Below are positions 1-8,108 of a stretch of 64,000 nucleotides of DNA, piece by piece. The notes under the pieces were generated by a model, which did no database searches, had not been told where the DNA came from, and saw only the letters and a list, made by a program, of their open reading frames with translations. Location of the stretch: positions 744,001 to 808,000 of the forward strand of contig NZ_CP022685.1 of NCBI RefSeq assembly GCF_002556545.1. The letters are read 5' to 3'. This DNA is from Streptomyces formicae (GTDB lineage Bacteria > Actinomycetota > Actinomycetes > Streptomycetales > Streptomycetaceae). The position numbers and the translations under genes were made by a program. Each line of letters begins with the position of its first letter. The stretch's first letter is position 1.

Positions 1-131
1 AGGTCAGCGGCCTGAGGGCGACGTCTTCAAGAAGATCTGTTCGCCTGGCAGGGGCGCGCCGTCTGCCCATACCTCCGTTGCGAGCGCAGTCGGGCTTCGG
101 CCGCGCGGACGCATGAGGTAAGAAGACGTAC

Positions 132-821
132 GTGACCGAACCGCCCCAGCCCGCCACACAGCACGCGTTCATCGCCCTCGCCCCGCCCGACCATGCGAAG
201 AACGAGCTGGCGCACGCGCTGAGTCCGGCCTACGCCGCCTATCCCGATCTGCGCTGGAACCGCGTCGAGGACTGGCACATCACGCTGGCGTTCCTGGGCG
301 AGCTGCCGGTGCGGGCCGTCCAGCGGCTTCGTTCGCCCCTGGCCGATCTGGCAGCTGCCCGCCCCTCTCTCGAACTGTCGCTGCTCGGTGGCGGGCACTT
401 CGACGAGCGACTGCTGTGGAGCGGCGTCGGGGGCGATCTCGAAGGACTGCACGAGCTGGCCGAAGCGGTGCGGGCGCGGGTCAGAGACTGCGACGTCGCG
501 TTCGCCGAACGTCCGCTGCGTCCCCACCTCACGCTGGCCCGCGCTCGCCTCTACGACAACGCGTCCGTAACCGCGGCGGCCGCCTGCCTCGATGGCTTCA
601 CCGGAAGCCCTTGGCAGGCCCGACGCCTCCACCTGGTCGGCAGCACGGTACGAGGCCACTCAGGCCCGCGGCGCTATCGGGACATCGCCGCATGGACCCT
701 GGTGACTGGGCAAAAGCATTCCGATCCAAAACCGCCTCCGAAACCGCCGCAGACTGCTGTGCATGAGCACCAGGGCTACTCGGGCCCCAAGTTGATGCCG
801 ACTCGGCCCGACGCGCCCTGA
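132..821 (+). CDS. thpR: RNA 2',3'-cyclic phosphodiesterase (2'-5' RNA ligase / ThpR family)
   Basis: Predicted cytosolic 2H-phosphoesterase of 229 residues. The two hallmark His-x-Thr motifs are visible: WHITLAFLG (His49) and RPHLTLAR (His132), separated by about 83 residues as is usual for the family, whose members hydrolyse 2',3'-cyclic phosphate ends of RNA. The GTG start follows the purine-rich stretch GAGGTAAGAAG. The conserved domain ends near residue 190; the last 35 or so residues are Pro/Lys-rich and look like a non-conserved tail, perhaps read-through into altered DNA, since a transposase remnant follows directly. No operon partner is visible; the physiological substrate is unknown. 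Family assignment is firm, in-cell role is not. Confidence 0.85.
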   Translation: MTEPPQPATQHAFIALAPPDHAKNELAHALSPAYAAYPDLRWNRVEDWHITLAFLGELPVRAVQRLRSPLADLAAARPSLELSLLGGGHFDERLLWSGVGGDLEGLHELAEAVRARVRDCDVAFAERPLRPHLTLARARLYDNASVTAAAACLDGFTGSPWQARRLHLVGSTVRGHSGPRRYRDIAAWTLVTGQKHSDPKPPPKPPQTAVHEHQGYSGPKLMPTRPDAP

Positions 822-934
822 GCCCGCTCAGACGGTCAGCCCGCCAGTCAAGGAGTCCGGCCATCGCATACTCCTCTGGGTGCAGATGAGGATGCCGCGA
901 CCATACCGTCGCCGGACGACCACGACGGCGGCCC

Positions 935-1205
935 GGGTCCGTCCTGGGCGACGAGGCGTACGACTCGACGGCCAGCCGGCATGAGCTACGGCGCCGCCGG
1001 ACCTTGCCGGTGATCCCCGCAAGGGCGCCCCGAACATCAAGAACCTGGGCAGGCTCCGCTACGCCGTCGAGCAGACCTTCGCCCTGCTCCAACCGTTCAA
1101 ACGCCGGGCCGTGCGACGGGAACGACGCCTCGAACTCCACGACGCCATCGCCTCGTCGGCCCGCAGCCTGATCTGTCGGCGGCGGCTCCAGCGCCGCGCG
1201 CAGCC
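935..1205 (+). pseudogene. Remnant of an IS5-type DDE transposase (C-terminal part, frameshifted)
   Basis: Reading from 941 gives VLGDEAYDSTASRHELRRRR, typical of the second catalytic Asp region (GDxxYDS) of IS5-group transposases. After a one-base slip near 1019 the next frame continues GAPNIKNLGRLRYAVEQTFA LLQPFKR, which carries the third catalytic residue (the Glu of RYAVEQTF). No N-terminal half is recognisable upstream to 822, and no intact terminal inverted repeats were found by eye. This is a dead insertion-sequence fragment. It lies just upstream of the FKBP gene and explains the gene-poor stretch 822-1300. Confidence 0.8.
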
Positions 1206-1369
1206 GCGTCACCGAGCCAGCCCAGCGCCGAGCGGCATTGCCAGCAACATGGGGAGTTGCCTACAGGCGGATTCGGTACTCCCGGTAGCGTGTCCATCTG
1301 CCGCATGGGGTGTCCATGTGTCCGGCCGGCCCGGGCGGAGGGCATTCGGCGGAGAGCGATGAGGGTGCA

Positions 1370-1774
1370 ATGAGCGAACTGACGAAGCCCGAGGTCGACG
1401 TTCCGGAAGGTGACGCTCCTACCGAGTTGACCATCCGGGACTTGAGCGTCGGGGACGGAGTCGAGGTGAAGCCGGGCATGGTGGTCAGGGTCCACTACGT
1501 CGGGGTTACCTTCGAGTCCGGAAAGGAGTTCGACACCTCCTGGGACCGGGGCCAGCCGTTCAAGTTCGCCCTGGGCAGTGGCAGGGTCATCAAGGGCTGG
1601 GACCGGGGGGTGCGGGGGATGAAGGTCGGCGGCCGACGCGAGATCATCATTCCCCCGCGCCTCGGCTACGGCAATCAGTCGCCATCACCATTGATCCCGG
1701 CGGGCTCGACCCTCGTCTTCGTGGTGGACCTGCTTGACTCGTATTCCAGCACAGCCGGGTGGAGCAACGCCTAA
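1370..1774 (+). CDS. FKBP-type peptidyl-prolyl cis-trans isomerase
   Basis: A compact single-domain FKBP of 134 residues, predicted cytosolic since no signal peptide is present. The core contains VHYVGVTFESGKEFDTSWDR, then PFKFALGSGRVIKGWDRGVRG and IIIPPRLGYGNQ, ending in STLVFVVDLLD. These match the Tyr, Asp, Phe, Val-Ile and Trp pocket positions of the family. I chose the ATG at 1370 because GAGGG lies 5 bases before it and the domain begins shortly after; an in-frame ATG at 1310 would add 20 residues with no family resemblance. It catalyses X-Pro bond isomerisation during protein folding. Both flanks are transposase debris, so it has no operon context. Confidence 0.9.
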   Translation: MSELTKPEVDVPEGDAPTELTIRDLSVGDGVEVKPGMVVRVHYVGVTFESGKEFDTSWDRGQPFKFALGSGRVIKGWDRGVRGMKVGGRREIIIPPRLGYGNQSPSPLIPAGSTLVFVVDLLDSYSSTAGWSNA

Positions 1775-1849
1775 AGCCTGTTGCAGAAGGCTGCGTTCGG
1801 GCAGGTCGGGGCCTGGTCTTGGGGTGCTCTGAGGCGTTGCCTGCTTCCT

Positions 1850-2000
1850 CGCCCCGCAGAAGCGGTCGGCGCTGGCGCTTGCGGGGATCAGCGTGCCGTC
1901 CACCATCCACAAGCCCGAAGCCTGCCCCCCCCCAGCGCCACACGCGCCAAGATCCGGACCATCCCGGACCAGCAACCTCCCGAGTGCCGCAGCTACCGCC
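1850..2000 (-). pseudogene. Probable transposase fragment (minus strand)
   Basis: On the minus strand the sequence reads GLWMVDGTLIPASASADRF followed by GARKQ. This resembles the first catalytic Asp region of IS5-group transposases, which read DGTLIP then an A-D-R-x-x-SGKHK-like stretch. Neither an upstream HTH part nor the later catalytic residues are present in any frame. The rest of 1775-2180 contains no gene I can support; a run of nine C residues sits at 1925-1933. The call rests on one short motif, so it is tentative. Confidence 0.4.
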
Positions 2001-2180
2001 GTTGTCACCGGTCAGGCTGGGTGCAATGCAGCCGCTGTACCACCAGCGGACCAAGAACATGCTGACCTCGTACAGCCCGAAGAGACTCGGGTTCTTCTAG
2101 AGCCTGATGTCAGTTGCCTGGAGGGGCCGCACCGGTCCCGCACGCGGGGCTCGGCCCATGGCTGATGCGGTGAACGCGGC

Positions 2181-2211
2181 AGGGGCGGCGTCCGTTGCGG
2201 ACGCCGCCCCT
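2181..2211 (-). terminator. Rho-independent-like hairpin after the metalloprotease gene
   Basis: A perfect 14-bp GC-rich inverted repeat (AGGGGCGGCGTCCG with its complement) around a 3-base loop. It lies 19 bases beyond the stop codon of the minus-strand protease gene. No U-tract follows, as is usual in Streptomyces. Confidence 0.75.
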
Positions 2212-2229
2212 TACGTGACCGACCGGGGG

Positions 2230-3861
2230 TTACTTGACGTTGACGCCGGTCCAGGCAGCGGCGACGCGCTTGTACTCGGTGGAGTTCGCGCCGTACAGGT
2301 CCTTCGCGGCGCTCAGCGTGCCCTTACGGGCCGCCTTGTAGTTGGTGGTCGACGTGAAGTACGTCGTCAGGGCCTTGTACCAGATCTTCTCGGCCTTGGC
2401 GCGTCCGATGCCAAGGACCTTGGAGCCGTCGGCGGTCGGCGAGTTGTAGTCGACGCCGTTGATCCGCTTCTTGCCGCTGCCCTCGGACAGCAGGTAGAAG
2501 AAGTGGTTGGCGATGCCCGAGGAGTAGTGGACGTCGACGTTCCCGGCGTTGGAGCTCCAGTTGTCCAGGGAGGCGCCGTCCTTGGAGGGCTTGTCCATGT
2601 AGCGCAGCGGGGAGCCGTCACCGTTGATGTCGATCTTCTCGCCGATGAGGTAGTCGCCGACGTCCTTGGCGTTCTTGGCCTTGAACTCCACGGCAGTGGC
2701 GAAGATGTCGGAGGTGGCCTCGTTCAGGCCGCCGGACTCGCCGGAGTACTCCATGTTGCCGGTGGCCGAGGTGACGCCGTGCGACATCTCGTGGGCCGCG
2801 ACGTCGATCGAGGTGAGGGGCTTCTTGTTGCCCTCGCCGTCGCCGTACGTCATGCAGAAGCAGCTGTCGTCCCAGAAGGCGTTGACGTACGAGTCGCCGT
2901 AGTGGACGCGGGAGGTCGCGCCCTTGCCGTCGCCGTTGATGCCCTTACGGCCGTGGACGGACTTGTAGTAGTCCCAGGTGACCTGGGCGCCGTAGGCGGC
3001 GTCGACACCGGCGGTCTGCGCGTTCGACGGCTTGCCGTTGCCCCAGACGTCGTTGGCGTCCTTGAACAGCTTGCCGTTGCCGCTCTCCGCGTGCTTCAGG
3101 TCGAAGGTGCGGTGGCCGCCGCGGGCCTTGTCGGTCAGCTCGTAGCCGCTGGCCACCTTCTTGGAGCCGACCGTGACCTTGCCGCTGTACTGGCTGTTGC
3201 CGGTGCCGTTCTCGATGGCCTGGTACTCGTACAGCTTCTTGCCCGTCGCGGCGTCCGTGATGACATGGAGCCTGCTGGGCGTACCGTCCTTCTGCACACC
3301 GGTGACCACGGTCTCGTACGCGAGGACGGGCTTGCCCTCGGCGGCCCAGATCACCTTGCGCGGCGACTGCGCGTCGGCCTTGGCGGTCTTCGCCTTCGCG
3401 GCGGTCGACTCGGCGGACTTGGCGACCGAGGACTTGGCGAGCTTCGCGTCCGTGGAGGCGACCTTCACGGTGGCCTCGGTGGCCTTGGTGACGCTCTTCA
3501 CCTTGCCGCTGTCGGCAGCGTGGACGACGAGGTCGCCACCGAGGACGGGCAGCCCGTCGTAGGTGCGCTCGTAACGGGTGTGGGTCGTGCCGTCGGCGTC
3601 CTTGATGACGTCACGGACGACCAGCTTCTCCTTGGCGCCAAGGCCGATCTTGTCGGCGGTCGCCGATCTGTCGGCGGTCGCGTCCTGAAGGAGGTCCGCG
3701 CGAGCCGACGCCGAGAGGGCGACGGGCGAGCCGGACGGCTGGGTGTCGTTGTCCGGCTGTGCGGAGGCGCCGGTGGACAGTCCGGCAGTGAGCAGTGCTC
3801 CGGCCGCGACGGCGGTGGCGATCGCGAGCGTCGAACGCTTACGGGATATGTGAGAGGTCAC
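2230..3861 (-). CDS. Secreted M4 (thermolysin/griselysin-type) neutral metalloprotease
   Basis: 543-residue preproprotein. The GTG start at 3861 has GGAG 5 bases upstream. An N-terminal Sec signal is clear: basic SRKR, a hydrophobic Ala/Leu stretch, then ASA at about residues 31-35. A propeptide of roughly 180 residues follows with FTP/PepSY-like sequence, including the Ala/Lys-rich segment around residues 140-165. The catalytic zinc motif is HEMSH (His357, Glu358, His361), with the third ligand Glu381 in GGLNEATSD, at the same spacing as thermolysin. The DVHYSSGIANHFFYLL segment carries the active-site His region. The mature enzyme should be a Zn/Ca-dependent extracellular endopeptidase for nutrient release. 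It is monocistronic, with a hairpin downstream. Confidence 0.95.
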   Translation of the reverse strand: MTSHISRKRSTLAIATAVAAGALLTAGLSTGASAQPDNDTQPSGSPVALSASARADLLQDATADRSATADKIGLGAKEKLVVRDVIKDADGTTHTRYERTYDGLPVLGGDLVVHAADSGKVKSVTKATEATVKVASTDAKLAKSSVAKSAESTAAKAKTAKADAQSPRKVIWAAEGKPVLAYETVVTGVQKDGTPSRLHVITDAATGKKLYEYQAIENGTGNSQYSGKVTVGSKKVASGYELTDKARGGHRTFDLKHAESGNGKLFKDANDVWGNGKPSNAQTAGVDAAYGAQVTWDYYKSVHGRKGINGDGKGATSRVHYGDSYVNAFWDDSCFCMTYGDGEGNKKPLTSIDVAAHEMSHGVTSATGNMEYSGESGGLNEATSDIFATAVEFKAKNAKDVGDYLIGEKIDINGDGSPLRYMDKPSKDGASLDNWSSNAGNVDVHYSSGIANHFFYLLSEGSGKKRINGVDYNSPTADGSKVLGIGRAKAEKIWYKALTTYFTSTTNYKAARKGTLSAAKDLYGANSTEYKRVAAAWTGVNVK

Positions 3862-4374
3862 GCGGGCTCCATCTGTGGGGGCCCGGGAGGCATGGAGCGC
3901 CGCCCGGAGCAGAAAAAGACGCGATGCGGGCGTGCAGCTCGTTGCTGTACGTGCAGCGTGTTGCGGGGGAGCGTGTCATTTCAACCAGGTACATGTCAGC
4001 ATTTTGACTGGATGTTGGCCGGAAATAGTCCGTTGAACGATGGTCTACATACGCAATGCGAACAGTTCAAGAACGCGGTCGGAGTCGGCAACGGGGAGGT
4101 CGTGCCGGAGAGTTGATGACGGCTGCGGCGATGCGTCTCGGTGCGGCGGGGCCTCTTGGCGGCTCGGACCAGGCGTTGACCGTGCGGGTCGGGTGCCCGA
4201 GGCCGGAGGCCGGAGGCCTGACGTCCGGTGCCGGAAGCGGACCGCGCGCTTTCAGACACCCGACCGGCCCTCTCCGCTCTCCGTGACCTCACGACGCGCG
4301 ACTCACGACCCGCGGATCACAACGCACGGCTCACGGCTCACGGCCCGCGGATCACAACGCACGGCGCACGCCGC
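3862..4374. other. Gene-free stretch upstream of the protease, with short direct repeats
   Basis: No open frame here shows coding character. The left part (about 3880-4060) is less GC-rich than its surroundings and should contain the protease promoter; I could not fix its -10 and -35 boxes. The right part carries low-complexity repeats: GGAGGCC units near 4198-4218, and a perfect 21-bp direct repeat at 4309-4329 and 4344-4364, with the shorter CACGGCTCACGG unit between them. The repeats lie just after the stop of the degraded FecCD permease. Confidence 0.6.
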
Positions 4375-5180
4375 CTAGGGCCCCCGTCGCCCCTCCCCCA
4401 CCAGCAGTACCAACAGATAGGCCCCGCCGACGCAGACGGTGACCGCTCCGGTCGGCAGGAGTACGCCGGGGATCGCGTGCTGGGCTGCGATGTCCGCGCC
4501 GAGCAGCAGGACCGCGCCGACGAGTGCCGAACCCGCGAGGTCGACGGAGCCGCCCTGCCCGGTGAGACGGCGGGCGATCTGCGGCGCCGCCAGCGCGACG
4601 AAGGCGATGGGGCCCACCGCGGCGGTCACCGCGGCCGTCGCGGTCACGCCGAGGACGACCAGCATCACCTTCGTACGCTCGACGGGTACGCCCAGCATCG
4701 CCGCGGTGTCGTCGCCGAGTTCGAGTCGCCGCATCCTGCGCTGCGCCACCGGGGCCGCGACCGCGACCCCCGCGAGCACCACGGCGGCCATCGTGACGGC
4801 GGGCCGGCCGACCGCGCTCAGCGAGCCCGCGCCCCACACCGCGGCCCGCAGCGCGGTGTCGACGTCGGCCTTCACCGAGAACCACCTGTTGGCTGAGGAC
4901 AGCAGCGCGCCGAGCGCGATTCCCACGACGATGAGCCGGAAGCCCTTCACCCCTCGCCGGAACGCCAGCAGATACACGGCGAAGGCCATGATGAGACCTA
5001 CGGCGAGCGCGCCCGCCGCGAGCGCCGTGTAGCTGCTCGCGCCTGCCAGCAGGGTGAGGACAACACCGGTGTAGGAGCCGATGATGTCGGGGCTGCCGAG
5101 CGGGTTGCGGGTCAGGGACTGGAAGATCGCGTCGCCCGCAGGCTCACGGGCCCTGCTCTGAGGACGAAGTACCCGCTCAC
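4375..5180 (-). pseudogene. Degraded FecCD-family siderophore ABC permease (second permease)
   Basis: A GTG at 5180, overlapping the stop of the upstream permease as GTGA, begins SGYFVLRAGPVSLR, a typical FecCD N-terminus. The frame then breaks. From about 5150 another frame continues AGDAIFQSLTRNPLGSPDII, which in intact homologues lies some 80 residues later. It runs open to 4375 through the conserved IAFVALAAPQIARRL and the final LPTGAVTVCVGGAYLLVLLV. A deletion of about 200 bases that also changes frame therefore removed the first membrane helices. An internal ATG at 4989 could start a 204-residue stub but would lack half of the pore. Intact members are inner-membrane subunits that import ferric siderophores. 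Confidence 0.8.
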
Positions 5181-5410
5181 AGTTCCCTCGCCCGGCTTCC
5201 GCGCCGCAGCACGATCAGTACGGGCGCGCCGATGAGCGGCATGATCACGCCGACCGGCAGCTCGGTCGGCATGACGATCAGGCGGCCCACGACATCGGCG
5301 ACCAGCACGATCACCGGTGCGAGGACGGCCGAGTAGGCGAGGATCCAGCGCCAGTCGGGTCCGGTCAGCCATCGCACGGCGTGCGGCACCATGAGGCCGA
5401 CGAACATCAG
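5177..5410 (-). pseudogene. C-terminal fragment of a FecCD-family permease (first permease)
   Basis: Only about the last 75 residues survive: MFVGLMVPHAVRWLTGPDWR, then helices through VVGRLIVMPTELPVGVIMPL and IGAPVLIVLRR, ending at a TGA that overlaps the next gene's GTG. Upstream the match ends abruptly inside the conserved FVGLMVPH motif, near 5405-5410. There it abuts the plus-strand coding sequence of a binding protein in the opposite orientation. The junction shows that the permease 5' part, the divergent promoter region and the binding-protein 5' part were lost together. Confidence 0.8.
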
Positions 5411-5914
5411 GAGGCGAAGAAGGACGGCACGACGTTCCTGCCCTGGAGCGTCGACGGCTTCGACCTGGAGGCGATCCTCGCCCTCGACCCCGACCTCATC
5501 GTCGGCGGCGGCATCGGCTTCCCGCTGTTCCAGGCGGAGAAGGTGTACGACAAACTCTCCGACATCGCTCCCACCGTGCTCGTGGGCAAGAAACTCGGCG
5601 ACTGGCGCGGCCAGTTCTCCTTCCTCGCGGACGACGTGTTCGCCAAGGGCGGCTTCAAGGTGTACGGGCAGGGCGGCGACATGTTCGAGCTGTCGACCGA
5701 GAAGGTGGGGCAGACGATCACCCAGCCGTCCGTGTTCGTGATGGGCTTCAACGCCGATACGACCGACGTCGCCACGCTCAAGAAGAACCCCGTCTACGGC
5801 GCGCTGCCCGCCTTCAAGTCCGACCACGCCTACGACCTGCCGTACTGGGTGCTGCGCGGCGACTACGACGAGTCGATGGCCCTGCTCGACATCATCGAGC
5901 AGAAGTTCTCCTGA
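5408..5914 (+). pseudogene. C-terminal part of a siderophore-binding lipoprotein (ABC transporter)
   Basis: From QEAKKDGTTFLPW on, the frame matches the C-terminal lobe of periplasmic-binding-type siderophore receptors: DLEAILALDPDLIVGGG, then APTVLVGKKLGDWRGQFSFL, with a final YWVLRGDYDESMALLDIIEQ. No signal peptide, lipobox Cys or N-terminal lobe precedes it. An in-frame ATG at 5381 lies within antisense permease DNA and gives unrelated residues. Its TGA overlaps the ATG of the next gene (ATGA), so the two once formed a translationally coupled pair. In intact systems this protein captures ferric siderophore outside the membrane and hands it to the FecCD permeases. Confidence 0.8.
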
Positions 5915-7694
5915 TGGCCGCCCAGCGTGCGTACACGACGCACCCGCTCGTCCTGCGCCGGGTCACGGTGCGCCGCGTGCACGAGGTAAGCCCCTGGATG
6001 CGGCGGGTCGTCCTCGGCGGTGCGGAACTCGGGCCGTTCACCCGTGACGGAATCAACCATCCCGCCTTCGCCGCGCCGGGGTTCGACGACCACGTCAAGC
6101 TGATCCTGGCGGCGGACGGGAACGTCCAAGCGGCGCTCCCCGCCCAGTTGCCGCACGGCGTCGAGTGGACTCCGGCCGAGCACCGGCTGACCCGCGACTA
6201 CACGCCCCGACGGGTGGACCTGCAGGCGCGCGAGTTCGACCTCGACTTCGTGGTGCACGGCGACGGGCCCGCGGAGACCTGGGCCGCGTCCGCTCGCGAA
6301 GGCGACGACCTGTGGTTCGTCGGGCCGAAGTCGTTTCTGCGGCTGCCGGAGCGCGTGGACTGGATCCACCTCATCGGGGACGAGACCGCGCTGCCCGCGA
6401 TCGGCCGCTTCCTCGACGAACGTCCCGTCGCCGCCCCGGCACATGTCCTGGTGGTCGTCTCCGACGACTCGGCACGCCAGGAACTGGCCCTGCGGGACGG
6501 CGACGCGATCACCTGGGTGGTCGCGGAGCCCGGCGACGCGGTGGCTCTCGACGCCGCCGTCCGCGCGCTGCCGGTGCCGACGGGCGAGGGGTACGCCTGG
6601 GCGGCGGCGGAGAGCCGGGCGCTGTTGCCGGTACGCCGGTATCTGCGGCGCGAGCGGAAACTCCCCAAGGACCGCCTGACCATCACGGGTTACTGGCACC
6701 GCGAGGAAGCCGCCGAAGCCGAGGCGAAGGGCACGAACGGCGTCGGCCCGGTCGCGGAGGGCCCTGCTGGCGGCCGGATCGCTTCTCCGTTGCCGTGGCT
6801 GGTCGCGCGGGCCGCGTTGCAGCTCGGCGTCGTCGACGCGGTCGCCGACGAGCCGGGCCTCTCGCCCGACGTGCTCGCGAGCCGCGTGGGTGTGCCCGGA
6901 CCGGGGATCGGCGTGCTGCTCCCGCTGCTCGCCGCGCACCACGTGGTGGTCGGCCCGGACGGCGAGGACAGTCTCCGCCTCGGCCCGGCGGGCGAGGAAC
7001 TCCTGGACGACCACGAGCGCGAGGAGTACGTCGGCCACGATGCCGAGCTGCTGCTCGCCCTCGCACACCTCGCTCCCGCGCTCCGCGACGGGACGTCCCC
7101 CTGGCAGCTCGCCTCGGGCGCTCCCCTGCACGACACGGTGACGCGCGACGCGGATCGCTTCGGCGAACTGGTCGAGGAGTGCGAGCAGTTGGTCTTCCTG
7201 CTGAACGGTCTGACGGCCGATCCGCTCTGGGAGGGCGTCGACACGTGTCTCCTGACCGGGCCGGGCAGCGCCTCGGTCGTCGCCGCTCTCGACGACGCCG
7301 GACGACGGCCGCGGCTGCGGGTCGCGGAGGACGACACACCTGCCTCGGTCCTGCGCGGGTCCGTGCCCTCCCGGAGCGGATCGACTGGACGGCAGGTCCC
7401 GCCGATGTCGCCGTCGCGGCGAAGGCCCTCGCGTACCGCACCGACGACGAGGCCACCCGGCTCCTCACCCGGCTCGGCGCCTGGACCCGGACGGCGGTCC
7501 TCGTCGAGGCATCCCGTCCCGACGGCCTGAGCCCGCGCGCGGCCGAGGCGGCCCTGCGCGCGTACGCCTCGACCGGGAGCCCCCTGCGCGACTCCGCCGC
7601 CCTCGCCGCCCTCGCGACGCGTTCGGGCTGGCGCGTCGAGCGGACCGTCGCGCTCGTCTGGGGCACGGAGGCCACGGTCCTGCGCCGGACCTGA
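5914..7694 (+). pseudogene. Siderophore-interacting protein (FAD ferric reductase) fused to a methyltransferase-like domain, frameshifted
   Basis: Residues 1-265 form a siderophore-interacting (SIP, ViuB-like) flavoprotein. The FAD motif RDYTPRR is followed by FDLDFVVHGDGPAETWA, and the C-terminal GYWHR is typical. Such proteins reduce Fe(III)-siderophore in the cytosol. A second region from about residue 285 (PLPWLVARAALQLGVVDAVA) looks like the winged-helix dimerisation part and Rossmann fold of O-methyltransferases, but the SAM loop reads LLTGPGSAS and is degenerate. The frame fails between about 7340 and 7365: the first frame continues as nonsense to 7530, while the frame one base away resumes as RALPERIDWTAGPADVAVAA and ends at 7694. 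A single missing base, either real or a sequencing error, explains this. Confidence 0.75.
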
Positions 7695-7703
7695 CGTCCC
7701 GGC

Positions 7704-7740
7704 TCAGGGGTGCAACCGGCACCTCAGGGGTACAACCGGC
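7704..7740. repeat. Imperfect direct repeat of about 17 bp
   Basis: CTCAGGGGTGCAACCGGC is followed 20 bases later by CTCAGGGGTACAACCGGC, with one mismatch. The second copy is the left arm of the hairpin described at 7726-7773, so the structure appears to have been partly duplicated downstream of the siderophore-interacting gene. Confidence 0.7.
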
Positions 7741-8071
7741 GCCCCAGCTTCGCCGACCGCCGGTTGTACCCCTTGGTGTCCCACCACTCCTCCAAGAGGC
7801 CCCGCACCAACTGGACCAGTTGGCGGAGTCGCTCGGGGTCAGGGACGGCCGAAGTGAGCACGTCCATGAAGGACTTGTCGCTCCACGGCAGTGTGAAAGC
7901 CCAGCGCTCGTCGGCGTGTCCCTTGCGCTCGACGACGAGACGGTACGTCAATGTGGCGCTGCGGTCCGGGTAGTGATCGACCGTCAGGTCCGTGACGTGG
8001 AACCTGATCGCCCCGTCGTCGGAGGTGAACGAGCGGGCCAGCGCGTGCTCTGCCGGAGTGTGAGCCGTCAT
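7724..8071 (-). CDS. Hypothetical protein, 115 residues
   Basis: I do not recognise a family. The ATG at 8071 has a strong GGAGG eight bases upstream; the longer open frame above it lacks a site and reads as low-complexity Arg. The protein is soluble with no signal peptide or membrane helix. It has a beta-rich middle (FHVTDLTVDHYPDRSATLTY) and an alpha-helical end (RLRQLVQLVRGLLEEWW). The C-terminus, NRRSAKLGRRLYP, is basic and is encoded by the hairpin at 7726-7773. The next gene upstream on the same strand ends 37 bases away, so co-transcription with the lipoprotein is possible. Confidence 0.65.
   Translation of the reverse strand: MTAHTPAEHALARSFTSDDGAIRFHVTDLTVDHYPDRSATLTYRLVVERKGHADERWAFTLPWSDKSFMDVLTSAVPDPERLRQLVQLVRGLLEEWWDTKGYNRRSAKLGRRLYP
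7726..7773. terminator. 16-bp perfect inverted repeat between convergent genes, overlapping a coding end
   Basis: Arms AGGGGTACAACCGGCG (7726-7741) and its exact complement (7758-7773) enclose a 16-base loop. It lies between the convergent siderophore-interacting gene and the small minus-strand gene, so it could end transcription both ways. Unusually, it lies inside the last 17 codons of the minus-strand gene. Confidence 0.55.
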
Positions 8072-8108
8072 CTGGACCTCCGCCTGTGCTGCAGGAACGG
8101 TCAGTACA

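Noticed and set aside
27..659. Minus-strand open frame opposite the RNA phosphodiesterase
   Set aside because: Low-complexity Arg/Gln/Gly translation, no ribosome site and full overlap with a gene that has clear catalytic motifs.
2107..4116. 669-codon plus-strand frame opposite the metalloprotease
   Set aside because: Val/Gly/Asp-rich shadow of the M4 gene; no domain or signal peptide of its own.
4309..4364. Regularly spaced short repeats that might suggest a CRISPR-like array
   Set aside because: Only two copies of a 21-mer with a low-complexity spacer made of the same CACGG units; no cas genes. It is a simple local duplication.
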